DNA of 64,000 nucleotides, from positions 930,001-994,000 of the forward strand of contig WACJ01000528.1 in assembly GCA_008973525.1 (NCBI GenBank), given 5' to 3'. Below the pieces are notes generated by a model. It saw only the letters and a list, made by a program, of their open reading frames with translations. It ran no database searches and had not been told where the DNA came from. The position numbers and the translations under genes are program-made. The stretch is from Stenopsyche tienmushanensis. Its lineage: Eukaryota; Arthropoda; Insecta; Trichoptera; Stenopsychidae. Shown piece after piece: positions 46,303 through 57,580 of the stretch (position 1 is the stretch's first letter; every line of letters starts with the position of its first letter).

Positions 46303-48535
46303 TCGTATATATCCCATCTATATAAGGTCGTATTTATGTGCTTTCGCATAATGGCGATAAGAATAATGTAATTTATACACTTATTTTCTCTCTTTGTGTA
46401 CGAATGGAAATGTATTCATATAGCGTGTGATTATGGCGGTCTAAAAATTTTTCCGCTGTTAAAAATATTTTTAGCTCAGGCAAAGGCTTATAAGAATTAT
46501 ATTTTAATAAATATATGCTTAATAATTTATTGCGAATCCTTTGATGGCTTAATTCAAAAATCCATCACTCTTATTCTCCTTTTTTCCTGGGATATTCAAA
46601 ACTGCGTTTGACAACCTAATCTCTCTTCCGTTGATAAGGGTACCGCTTAAAATCGAATAAAGGGATATCCTAAAGTCATTAAATCTAAATTTGATTGAAG
46701 CCTTCTATTACCTTTTGGCTGACATCGGCCTGGTAATACTTTTTAAAGCACCCAAAAAATAATAATTTAAAATGTTTTTGAGCCCGATTAATAATAAGCA
46801 TGCGAAATTACTTCATTTTTTGAAATTTTGATGTACTCTTTATTTTAAAAAAAAAAAAACTGACCATCAAAACTCAATACGTCAACCAATTTACCAACGT
46901 AAAATCACATAATGGCATTGAAGTCGTCTACCTTCTTCCGGTAAAGCAGATTCCGACCGGAAGTGTTCTGAGAGCAACGGCGTTTAATCCACGCGATGTA
47001 AAAGTGGTGCTTTCATCAATTTGACGTGTTCACTGAGAATTTCAATATTTCAAAAATTCATGAATCTAATTTTTAAATATTAAATTCAATGGAAATTGAA
47101 ACCAATATTTATTTATTATCATCAATTTTAGATTGTTTTTCAACTTTTCTTATCTAAAGTTTTCCAAATTAGAATCATTCTTCGAGTCTTGAAACAATAT
47201 ATCTTATAAAAGTAAGAAATAGATACTGGATATTCTATTAATGCAATAGTTTCTTTTTTTTATTGATATCTTCGACTTGAAATGATCTTAAATACATAAT
47301 CGCATTCACAATATCAAAGATCCACCAAAGAGAACCAATTTAGATTAGATTTAATGAATGCTTAAAGCAGATTATGAATCAATCTCCAATCATTTTGCAA
47401 TTAAAAGCTAGAGATTGTATTGAAGTTGTAAATAATATAAGGGGGATTTTGGTAAACTATTTCATTTTATAAGATCTATTAGATCAGCTTTTTTAAATCC
47501 TAATAAGAATACATTTATTTTTGATTTGATCTAGTTCCAAGCCTACATTGCTACTCTAATATTATGATATTTTCAAAAGAATTCTATTTGGTTGAAAGAT
47601 CTTGACTGGTAATTGTTCATAAACTCAAGCATTTGAACTTGAATTATTGGTTTTGGAATTGGTTCAGAAGATGATGGTTAGGTTTGGATATTTTTCTGAA
47701 AGTGTAAACTAGTCTTGTTCATTGTACAATAGAAAAATGAACTATATCTACAGCCAATTATGATGCAAACATCACGAAAAGTCCAAGAAAATATGCCATG
47801 AAAATGAAATATTTGTCTTTGAAAATCTGTATTTTACCTCATTTCAATGTAATAATTAATAAAAACTAAATCTCATGAAGTGCAATTACTTTGATTGCTA
47901 AGGTGGCTAAAGATTAAATTCATAAAAATTGATTTGTATAATGTCTCTAATTGATGAGATTTGATCTGATAAAGCTTGCATATTGTATTAATATATTTTT
48001 TATTTTTCTTGGCATAATCAACTCGGAAATATTCAATTCGGTTTATCAATCGGGCTTTCCAATGAATGATATGATTTATTTAGATTAATTATAGCAATAA
48101 TAAATCATAGATCCTTTGTTCATTTGGAATCATTAATTAAACGGCAGTAGCTTAAGTATTTGTTACATAAGATGTCTATAGGGAATTCAAATGAGCGTTC
48201 GGATATTGTGGTTGATGACCTCATTTGGAGATCATAAATGACGTATTGTGAGGGTGTGTATTGGATTGAAGAATATTTATTGCTAAGTATTAATTTTACG
48301 ATTTAATACTTTTATTACTAATCCTTAGTTTAAACAAATACATACATCAAATCTAAAGATGAATTAAGTGTATAAATCTGATATGCAATTCTGCATATTT
48401 GAATATATTATTTTTAAATATTGTGAAATTTTCAATTTTATGCATGATTATCAATTATTTTTATATTTAAAATGGTAATACATTATTTCATCTGAATAAT
48501 CTTTGCTAAGCCAGACGTCGGACATTTTTAGCCTC
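46303..48535. other. AT-rich non-coding stretch
   Basis: A small GC-richer patch lies at about 46905-47030 (TTCCGGTAAAGCAG and GACCGGAAGTG). No gene recognised. Confidence 0.4.
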
Positions 48536-48539
48536 TGAT

Positions 48540-48860
48540 AATTTTTCGGGGTACATTACCTGCGCCCGGGTCCAGGAAGCACCAATGTGTGCAAAAGTCA
48601 TTTGCGTTGGTGATTTATTGGAAGGAGGACTTTGAGAAGCTCTGGGGTGAACTCACCCCTTTCCTGAACTGCGGTGCGAGGCGCACACTTACACCATTAG
48701 GGAGCCTTCGCGAAAGAGCGGCCATTATTCTGATCTCTCTGTATTCGTCGAATGGCGCTCGTGTGTTTAAGTATGGAGGCGTATGAATGCGGATGTGTGC
48801 ACGTGCACGTGCATGTGTGGGCACGTGTGTCAGCAATGGACGAACTATGCAAAACATCGG
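48540..48860 (-). promoter_or_regulatory. GC-rich island with triple E-box, possible minus-strand promoter and first exon
   Basis: Three CACGTG E-boxes lie within 28 bases (48800-48805, 48806-48811, 48822-48827) in an alternating purine-pyrimidine tract. About 75-100 bases downstream on the minus strand is an ATG (48725) with A at -3 and G at +4. It is followed by MAALSRRLPNG and then GGT|GTAAGTGT, a good donor at about 48692; further on, CGCAG|GTAATG (about 48560) is a second possible donor. This arrangement suggests a promoter with a short first coding exon. The longer minus frame 48615-48905 without splicing has no known domain. E-box binding and transcription are inferred. Confidence 0.3.
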
Positions 48861-49810
48861 CGAATCTGCGAGTGAATAGCACCAAATTTCTTTTTTTTTT
48901 GCCAAAATATGAAAAAAAAATGCGTCAACAGTCCAAGATTTGTTGATTTGATGACGAATTAAAACTAGTCGTTATTAAAAATAGTACATTTTCATAGGAT
49001 TTCCATAGTAAATTTACGTTTTTGATATTAATAAATACATCACAATTTATGGAATCTATCCAGAAAAAAATATAAAATTGACATTTAAAAGATTAATTTT
49101 GCACGAAAATAGTATAAAAATATCAGGTCTTTTTTCCCAGAATCTGTATTTTGGTCCCATCACATATTTCCATTAATTTCTCTTTGACGTTGATCTTGTT
49201 CCCGGAACATTAATTAATATTAGTTGTAATATAGAGATTGATTGAATATAAACGAAAAAAAATCTTTATAGAATATTCATATACCTCATCATTTAACAAC
49301 CGTTTTCGATTACGGAAAAGCCCATATTATTTGAAAGTATTTTTTTAAATCTTTTTAGACTTTAATTTGTTCAGATCTACTTATAAAAGCGATATTTTAT
49401 ATCGCTTATAATAGCAATTTTTATCAACTAGTATTGAACCCCTCAAATCTATTGTTAATTGAAAACATCATCAGCAAATATCCAAAGTTTATTTCACTAC
49501 TTAAATGTTATTCCATATTGAATGACCATATTTTTGGAGCATAATCTAAGTACAGCTATTTGTGTAAAATTTGCATTGATTGAGTTAATTAGCGTACATA
49601 CAAATATGTCTGAAATCGCGTCTTCTATTTCATTTTAAAGGAGAATTGTTTGATTAATATTTAAAATAAACTCTTGTTTTGTAAATGGATACAATTTTGC
49701 GTATATATGTATTATATTAAATATTATTATCGGATGCTTTATATTAATAAATTAAGATCAAATATAATTTTCTTTGCATTTTTTCGTAAGTTAATTGTTT
49801 TACCATCACT
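48861..49810. other. AT-rich non-coding stretch
   Basis: Contains one perfect hairpin at 49387-49407. No gene recognised. Confidence 0.45.
49387..49407. repeat. Perfect 9 bp stem-loop
   Basis: AAGCGATAT (49387-49395) and ATATCGCTT (49399-49407) pair around TTT. The flanking TTATAA/TTATAA words extend the symmetry with one indel. Confidence 0.6.
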
Positions 49811-49816
49811 TTTCAG

Positions 49817-49961
49817 ATATGGAATGCATGAATTTCGCATCAAAATCGAATTCCATTGGCATCAATGTGACCTCATTTGGAAAAATAAAATTCAGCAAAA
49901 AGATGAGATTACAATAACAAAGGACCATCAAGAGGAGATTTGTGCTAAATTTGATTAAAAG
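49817..49961 (+). CDS. Candidate terminal coding exon (hypothetical)
   Basis: A very good acceptor (TTGTTTTACCATCACTTTTCAG, ending at 49816) precedes a frame reading YGMHEFRIKIEFHWHQCDLI, WKNKIQQKDEITITKDHQEE and ICAKFD, with a stop at 49956-49958. The peptide is charged and mixed in composition, unlike chance ORFs here. A donor-like AAAAG|GTATAA follows directly at 49962. The frame stays open upstream of the acceptor, but there it becomes Y/I/F-rich intron-like sequence, so the exon start at 49817 is preferred. A second frame is also open for 33 codons (from MECMNF). No family is recognised. Confidence 0.35.
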
Positions 49962-50174
49962 GTATAAAAAGGCTGATAAATCTAATGTATAAATTACGAA
50001 CGGTCGCGGTGTTAAAATCAAATTTTTCACCCACGTCCGCCATGTTGTTTTTCCATTTTTTCTAGTGTATTATTTTATCGACATATAGGTGAAAAATGAA
50101 TGTGTTAAATCGTATGAATGCCTCGATGTTAATCAAATAATGGTCACTCTTTTCTTATATCTCTTTTGAGCTGA

Positions 50175-50795
50175 TTGTACGCCATGCGGCACAGGCCCTC
50201 CAAACAATTTATAGCTATTCATTTTATCTCTCCTCCGGACTCTACGCCTCTACCCCTCCTCTATCCTTTCTCTCACTTCCATCGCAGCTACATACATACG
50301 CATTCCTATCTTCTACAAGCACGCATGCTTCTCACACTGCTACCACATTTCCCGGTCGCTATGACGAAACTAGAAGCTTTCCATTTTGTTTAAACCTCAA
50401 AACTCACAAAGTTCCCGATTGAAACTCAACCAAATGAATCTCAACGCACGCGGGCATTGAGAATAAAATCGCTCGCATCGATTGTGAGAGTTGTAACTTT
50501 TTGTCATCGCACTAGACTGGGACATTTTACGTACAAAAGTATAGGGCCTCACGATAAAACGCGTATATTTACTGGGCGCTTGTACCGAGGGGGTGGCTTG
50601 GGTAATACGGTTTGAAAAACGAGCTTTCGGCCGGCTTGGGCTAGAGTCGGCCATGGGGGATGAGGAGGGGTTGGGACACACCACGAATGGTACATTCGCA
50701 CACATATATGGAGTGGGGCATTTTTGTACCTATGCAAAGTTGTACGTAGTTCACTGGAAAAGCAGGCGTGTAGTCAGCCACGCGGCCATATTTAA
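50175..50795. other. Two adjacent GC-richer islands
   Basis: The first (about 50180-50390) is C/T-rich on plus; the second (about 50500-50790) is mixed and CpG-containing. Overlapping frames occur on both strands (50175-50393, 50593-50850 plus; 50397-50705, 50549-50737, 50641-50838 minus), without recognised domains. Confidence 0.3.
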
Positions 50796-51119
50796 AACTA
50801 CCCAAATCGCGATTATATTTCATCAAATTACAGGCCACAAAAATTACTAATCTTTGTGATCCAATCTTTTATATTTATATAATCAACGTGTTAAAAGAAT
50901 TCACCTTGTTGTAACATTTGTAGCGTATTAAATATGCTTATTCACGTTTTTGCTGCAGTTATGGCTCTGATGCCTACACTATAATTTCATCGAAACCCAG
51001 TTATTTCAAATGATAAAACTACGTTTCATGCAACAACCATGTATATTTTACGGTTTTATAGTAATAATAATATGCTTATTTCTGGTTAAAAGTCATAGAA
51101 ATAAGTATATGTACTGTCA

Positions 51120-52060
51120 TCATTATCATAGTGCAGCCACAAACAGTCCACTGCAGAACTATGGGCCCTTTCAATATCCATTTACAAGAAGAGGTTCCAT
51201 CCATCTCGTCTATATCATACATTCACCTCCTCATTCACTCGATATTGAAGGTAGTATTACCACCGAGTTTTATTGTATTTCGAACGCTCACCCAGCAGGT
51301 ATCCTGAATGAACGTATTGACAGTAGAAAACTACTCTAGACGACCTTTTTGACTCTACTGGAAAATGCTTTCTGTAGTGCAAGAGTCCAGTCCCTCTTTT
51401 CCTCGCTAGGGCGTTGCCGGGGTAGGGTGAAGACATATGTGACGCTTAAGTGCGTCTCAGACTCGCTCCTACACCAACTGAGGGTGTCTCCCCGTCCACG
51501 TGCAACTTACCTGAGCAAATTTGAGACTGAGTGGCTTCCTGTTTCAGGTTGACCCTCTCATTCGGCGATTCCAAAACGATATAAAAGTCAACGGAAGACA
51601 ATGCTATTTACGTAGCAAAGTGAAGTTCTTTATATGCATCTCTTCAAGGCCGTATATTTGATGTTCTTCTTGTCCTTGTTCTGTTCCTAAAGATTCTCGG
51701 CTCCGAACCGGTAAGGTAGCATGATTTCCAAGTTTCATTTAAAACGCTCACCAAGCGGATCATCTGGATGAACGCATTTTCTCAACAAAGTCGATAGGGA
51801 GCGTGGGGATTTTGTGAAGACTGAAAAGTTATCCTCAGAAGACAATGAAAAACAACTCGGCAGGACCTTTTTGAATTTACCAAAAAGGTCTTTCTGGAGT
51901 AAAAATAGTCTAGTTCCTCCTTTGTTTCCGTTCATGTACACAGGAATGGGTTGTTTGTTCTTTGAGGCTGAACTTCCAATACAACGGTTTAACACCGACA
52001 TGGAAGGAAATGGAAGACTTTTTTTTTCAAATATACAGTTTGTCAACAAATAAAACAACG
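51120..52060. repeat. Composite region with dispersed repeat family 2 copy 2 and a local duplication
   Basis: The part 51349-51480 is the second copy of the family at 9060-9188. A different segment, CGAACGCTCACCCAGCAGGT and onward (about 51279-51325), is repeated as AAACGCTCACCAAGCGGATC (about 51741-51790), so about 75 bases are duplicated roughly 460 bases apart. On minus a protein-like frame (VDFYIVLESPNERVNLKQEA, TQSQICS) leads into a consensus donor CAG|GTAAGT at 51510. The frames 51735-52058 (minus) and 51814-52053 (plus) both look protein-like over the same DNA. The region is probably a repetitive element of unknown class that may encode protein on one strand. Confidence 0.45.
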
Positions 52061-52179
52061 CGTTTCGTTAAAAGAAATGAGCGAACATTTGCCCTGCCCA
52101 TTCCCCCTCTTTTTTTCTCCTATTTCATCAATCTCTTTTTAAAAGGTTATAGCGTTAATAATGTGATTTCTTAATACCG

Positions 52180-53900
52180 AGGAGGCGATAACAACTTAAT
52201 TATTAGCTTTAGATATTTCAATAAGACTCATCACTAACGCACAATGTTTTCAAAAGCTATATACAATACATTTGAATTTGTAAAAAGTAAATATTTGCTA
52301 GTATGCTAGAATTAATGAAGCACCAAAATCCTGAAAATCTTCGAAAGTTGCCAAATCTTATGAAGATCAATCTGATATACCTAGCAGTAACGATAAAGTA
52401 ATTAAGTATACGACTTTTAAAAGTAGAGTTTTCATAAAGAAATCGTCAATAGATTTTTTCACTATAGTTAGTAATAGTTTTTATTTTTATTTATTCTATA
52501 CCTTATTCTGTTTTTAACCACTACAACTAATGGCTTTGTAATAAATAAGCTATTGATTTGCGTCACCAAATTTTACTATTTATTTAATTAGGAAATTAAA
52601 ATCGAAATGCCTCCCTAGCGTCACAAGCCCTGAATTGCTATCCTTCTCGCACCTCCTATGAAAAAACCGACGAGCGTCCTTTTCCCACGTTCGCTACATA
52701 AAAGCTCCTACACTGAGAGGTAGACTGTTTGATGCTGGAAAATCATAGGGGCCTATGCAATATAATTCAAGACACTTGAACTAAATAAAAAACAGCGTTA
52801 AAATCATCACGCAATTTTATCGAATTGATTTTAAAAATCTGCCTAATCTATAGATTCCCAATATTATCGAACGACACAATGGTTGAATCAATATTTTCAT
52901 TATGAAATTTTATTGTATATATAATGTAAATTGAGATGATTTGTTTAGAATAAATCAAATAATATTGGACCTAATTATATTTATTAATCACAAATCTCAA
53001 ATATAATCTAAATAGTGATACGATTGGATATTGTTAAGACTATTTTATATTAATATTTAATAATAATTAACGTGTAAATTATGTTATAAAACCAATTTGA
53101 TCCAGGTTTAAACCGCAATTTCCATGGCAAAAATTTGATACTATGATATTATTCATGTTCTTAGTTTTTTTTTATTCATTTATACTTTATGGCCTTATGT
53201 AAAATTATGCTTAACCGATGAAGTCGTTGATGCCATAATCGCTTTACACCGATTACTTTCTGTCAGCTCCTATCAGTGTAAGACAATATTCAATTCGAGG
53301 CAGAGTCGATTGTAAATAAGCACTGTTGATAGCATACAAGTTCACGTCATTTTTTTACATAAAAAATACACGAGAAATCGATTCATTTGCTCCTGCTTTA
53401 GAAGTAAATGATAATCAGACAAAGACTCGTTCAACAAGCAGCGACGAACAGGAAGCAATCAAATAAATAAACACAAACATATAACAAACTTGAAATCGAA
53501 ATCATTATTAGTCGATAAATTTGGGCTAACGACCTATACAATTGTGTGATATATGCGGGGAAGCTCTCCATCTCTGTCTCCCGAACTCCGCCATGTTATC
53601 TCTCTCTCTGTCTGTCTCAGAGCTCAATGTACAAAAGTGCTTTTTTTGAATAGTGGAAGGGGGGTCCCAGGCCCTGGGATAGTACTCATTTAGGGGTTAA
53701 GGCTAAAATTGCATTTGTCAAGAAAACACAATGCATATATTCAAACCATCTTCTAACTTATTTAGTGGTGTATAATTTTTAATGCATTAGTAAAAATGTT
53801 TCAGCACTTTCCCTTTTTTACACTATAATATGTGTGAAAACTCTAACTACACTACAGCGATAAAATTTTATTTTAACCATTCAATACGATTCCAAAGACT
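52180..53900. other. AT-rich stretch with two small GC-richer patches
   Basis: Patches at about 52605-52750 and 53550-53700 stand out; the second includes TCTCTCTCTCTGTCTGTCTC and a G-run. No gene recognised. Confidence 0.4.
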
Positions 53901-55070
53901 GCAAATTGATTATATGTGTCTATTGCAATTTAAATAGAACATTATCATTTCGATGCACACATATATACATAATATTATTTCATAAAGAAAGGAGACACAA
54001 AGGCATTGAACAACTAATTAGCCTAGTCGAAAAAATATTTCTACAACAAATTTCTTATTTCTTCATAATATTATCATGCAATAGCTATCTAGCATTATGG
54101 GTATTAAAACATTGCTTTACGTTTAATGTGCTTGAATTTGTACTAAATAATTATCCTTATGCTAAATAATTACTAAATCGTCACATTTAATTATGTAATA
54201 ACTACAACAAAATTCTTGTACATAAAATAATTATGCCGCATCAAAGCTTCAATTAGTTTTTGCGTCATGTTGATTAATTAATATTTAGAGTTGTTGATTA
54301 TTACTTTCAAATTTATTTTCTCGTGTTTTTTTTTTTTAAATAAAAAAGTAGATTTCTTCATTATGATTTTCTTACATCATTATTATTATATGGAGTGCAC
54401 ACAATTTCACATGGCTTGCAAAAAAACTAAAGCTTCCTATGAAGAGTTGGTTCAAGTGAGGGAGGGGGTGCGACACGCCCCCAGCTTCGTTCTCATTGGT
54501 TGACTTGGAGGCCTTTACTAGCTCTGTCGGGACGTTAGGAGAAGAACGTGGACGCCGAGCAGACTTTACCCGGGAGCATTTACTTGTTTCCTTGAGAGAT
54601 GTATGACTGCTTAACATGCGCCGTCGGCACCCTAATTACGTCGATAAAAACGATTATAAGCAAATTAATCAGCACTTTAATGGTTTTATTTCTATGCAAA
54701 AAATCAAGAGATATTAGATTATTTAAAAAAAAAAAAAAATAGGCCATAAAATAAAGAAAAATATTATATTTGAGTAAAACGATTGAAGTAAATATAAAAA
54801 AATATATATACCAATTTTTTGCTATTTTATGCATTAAATCATTTGATTAATTAATACCAATCAAAATCAAATGAAAAATTGATGTTTTATAAGATCATTA
54901 TAATGAATAATAAATCACAAAATGCAATACATTAGAAAAGAGCACTGATATAATTTACTATGTACATAGTCATAAAACATGCGGAAAAATTGTATTTATA
55001 TCCTAATTATGTATTTAAAAAGCAGCCATAAAATAAGAAAACGTATTAATTTGACGAAATTGATTTTTCA
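53901..55070. other. AT-rich stretch with one GC-richer patch
   Basis: A GC-richer patch at about 54455-54640 includes GCGCCGTCGGCACC. Open frames are unsupported. Confidence 0.4.
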
Positions 55071-55071
55071 G

Positions 55072-55168
55072 AATGTCCACATACACAATACAATCGAAAG
55101 GACGAACATGGATCAATGGATATGAATAACAATTTCTTCTTGGAAGATGTTGAAAACAATTTTTAAAG
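55072..55168 (+). CDS. Candidate terminal coding exon (hypothetical)
   Basis: The acceptor ATTGATTTTTCAG ends at 55071. The third frame then reads CPHTQYNRKDEHGSMDMNNN and FFLEDVENNF before a TAA at 55164-55166, followed at once by AAAG|GTAAAAATG, a possible donor. The peptide is hydrophilic and acidic towards its end, as in the tail of a cytoplasmic or nuclear protein. The other two frames close earlier. Position of a stop just before a donor-like sequence fits a terminal exon, or a last coding exon with an intron in the 3' untranslated region. No homologue or partner exon is recognised. Confidence 0.38.
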
Positions 55169-55174
55169 GTAAAA

Positions 55175-56830
55175 ATGTGTATTCAATAGAATAATACACA
55201 TACATTTAATTGTATCACTTTACAGAGGGGTGTTATAAATATTGTCTAAATTAAATAGTTTCATGTTCTATTTGGATTTTTTGGATTAAAAACTCGATGT
55301 ATATATTATGTACAATTATGATTCATTTCAAGTGTCTATATAAGGGATGATTTATTGATTTACATTAAGATATCAAACGAGATTGTAATTAAATACCGTC
55401 GGCACGCTCAAACGGAAAATTTTCTTTGTCTTTCATCATTTTACAAAAAAACCCTTATTAATATAAATCAATTAACATAATAAGATGATAGTGAATATCA
55501 ATAACAACGTATTAACGCTATTTATTGATAAGCTAATGTTTATCAGAGTCCTTAAGCATCTTTTTTAAAATCAACTTTAAAAACGTAAAAAAAATAATTA
55601 TAATTTAAATCTTAATTATTAATTTATAAATTAAAATATATGATTATATTAATTTAATATCCAATGATTAAATTTTTGATTTATATCGAAATTTCACTAA
55701 TTTGATCATAGTGATTTTTTTATAATATACACATGCTATTATTATTTTTTAACCCATTAAATGTTCCTTTAAAATATCATTGATTCCATAAAATTGCCTC
55801 GATATAGATTTTTAACGTCCTTATTAGCAAAATATATTTGCCGTCGGAAGGCGTGCGTTTTTAATTTTTTTCCGACGGCAAACGCATTAATTGCACTGTT
55901 TTCTCTGAAACTTCAATTATCGTTATATACTTTTTTTTTATAAATTCAGATTTAAAAGCTTAATAGAAAAGGTTCTAACATATCACTATAACTCCTTAGA
56001 ATCTTATTTTTTTGCAAAAATAAAAATTAATTGCCTATTAGAATTTTCTTCTATTTTATATCATGAATTTATGACGTATTTTTTTAAATAATAGTCATGA
56101 AACTCATTAAAGGATATTTTTCAAAATCCTTGCGTATTATTTTAATCATATTTTTTTAAAGTCATTTATATAGAACTTTTGTTATAGCATAAAATTAATG
56201 ATTTGGTTATAGGGAAAATTTGATCATGCATACAGACTATATAAAAAGGTCAAATCACGATAACTTTCATGTTTAATTGATTATTGTGTTAATTAAATAT
56301 AGAATATGGTATTTCAACATCACAATAATGAAGTTGAGTTTAAATTTGCAAGTAATATGCAATACCACAACCACAAATAAAACATTTAATCGAAGCATAT
56401 ATGTTAGGCTAAACAAAAAAAATGTCTAAATATATGTCGAAAATTTTGCAATAAAAAAATAGGATAAAATCCTCAATATAATACCGAAAATATGTATTTA
56501 TACACTCCTTTTGCCGAGTGCAATTTGTGTATTTGCATTCAAAATTTTATTGCGGTTAAAAGAAAACTTTTTATGCTTTCATGTTCATTCTACAATACAT
56601 GAGTATTAGAAATGGTCACTCAATCAATATCTGTCCCAGTTATTCATTCGCGACGATCTAAAGAGATGTATGGAACTAAACTGAAGGCTAATAAATATGT
56701 ATATTAGGGTGTTCCATATTTGGGTAAAAAAATATTTTACATGTAAAATTAATGTTTATATTATAAATAAGGATACCTTTTTGATACTAAAATTATAAAT
56801 ATTCAGGATACAAGCGTTGATTTTTTTTAT
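55175..56830. other. AT-rich non-coding stretch
   Basis: Contains the strong hairpin at 55837-55882. No gene recognised. Confidence 0.45.
55837..55882. repeat. Perfect 13 bp GC-rich stem-loop
   Basis: TTTGCCGTCGGAA (55837-55849) and TTCCGACGGCAAA (55870-55882) are exact inverted copies around a 20-base loop that contains a T-rich run. Related CCGTCGGCA words occur at about 54619 and 55398. A hairpin this GC-rich is striking in AT-rich DNA. It could be a miniature element, a terminator-like fold or a dimeric binding site. Confidence 0.65.
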
Positions 56831-56839
56831 CAGGATATT

Positions 56840-57580
56840 TCTTTCTGTAAAATTTTACTAACAAAAGCAAATATTGCTATTGTTCTTCGTTGATTGTCAT
56901 CAATTTATTATATTCCTTCATTAAGGCAATACCATGCTCAGCAATATCATTCATTCTGAGCATAGAATGGACGACTTTCTTTGTTTGAAATCAGTCATTC
57001 TTCCAAGTTTCAACATCTTTATTCAAAAACTGTGATTAGATACCTAGTGTCTGGGAAAATCATAAAGGGTTGCTAGTCACAAAGTCTTATATGCTTTTTT
57101 CGATGATATGTTCGACATCAATGCAATCTTCTATATTTTCGATTCTTAGTGCATTTACCATATTTTGCTTATATTTAACTGAAAGCTCGTCGTCAAAAGA
57201 TGCAAAAACCACCAACTCAACAACCAACAAGTACCATAAATGGCCCAGTATTATTTTAATGAATACTTTGACCATTGTTTGGTTTATATTTTCGTTTCGT
57301 TTATAAGTCGTTTCTTGGTGCTGAATATCTGTTAAGGAATTAAAACTAGTATTTTATGTATATTACGACTGTGAAAAGACAAATATCTTTCACTGTTTTC
57401 ATTTCCATTTTTCGTCAGTTTAAACTGATGTTTAAATTTTAAAAAAATCAATTAACAAAACTTTAGTCATCCATTTAGCACGGTTAAGATCAGCAGGCCT
57501 CCTAAATGAAACTCATTTTTCAGGAATTCTTCCCAAGTAAATGATGGAAAGATTCAGTAACTCTTTATAGTCATCTCGAA
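56840..57580 (-). pseudogene. Decayed member of an uncharacterised arthropod repeat-family protein
   Basis: Reading the minus strand gives, in order, DYKELLNLSIIYLGRIPEK, FRRPADLNRAKWMTKVLL, then HLWYLLVVELVVFASFDDEL, DFVTSNPL, FLNKDVETWKND, RMNDIAEHGIALMKEYNKLM and QYLLLLVKFYRKKYPDKKN. These correspond to blocks I recall from a repetitive, function-unknown arthropod family (patterns IIFLGGxPxxxxxFxxPGAxHxARWMAKAIY, FFDxxVSxxxKxxMV, and VNDxAERGVxLxxxFN). At least six stops or frameshifts break it, so it is a pseudogene. The upstream minus frame 57638-57826 may or may not belong to it. Function of the family is not known to me; its copy number in genomes suggests association with a mobile element. 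Confidence 0.72.
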
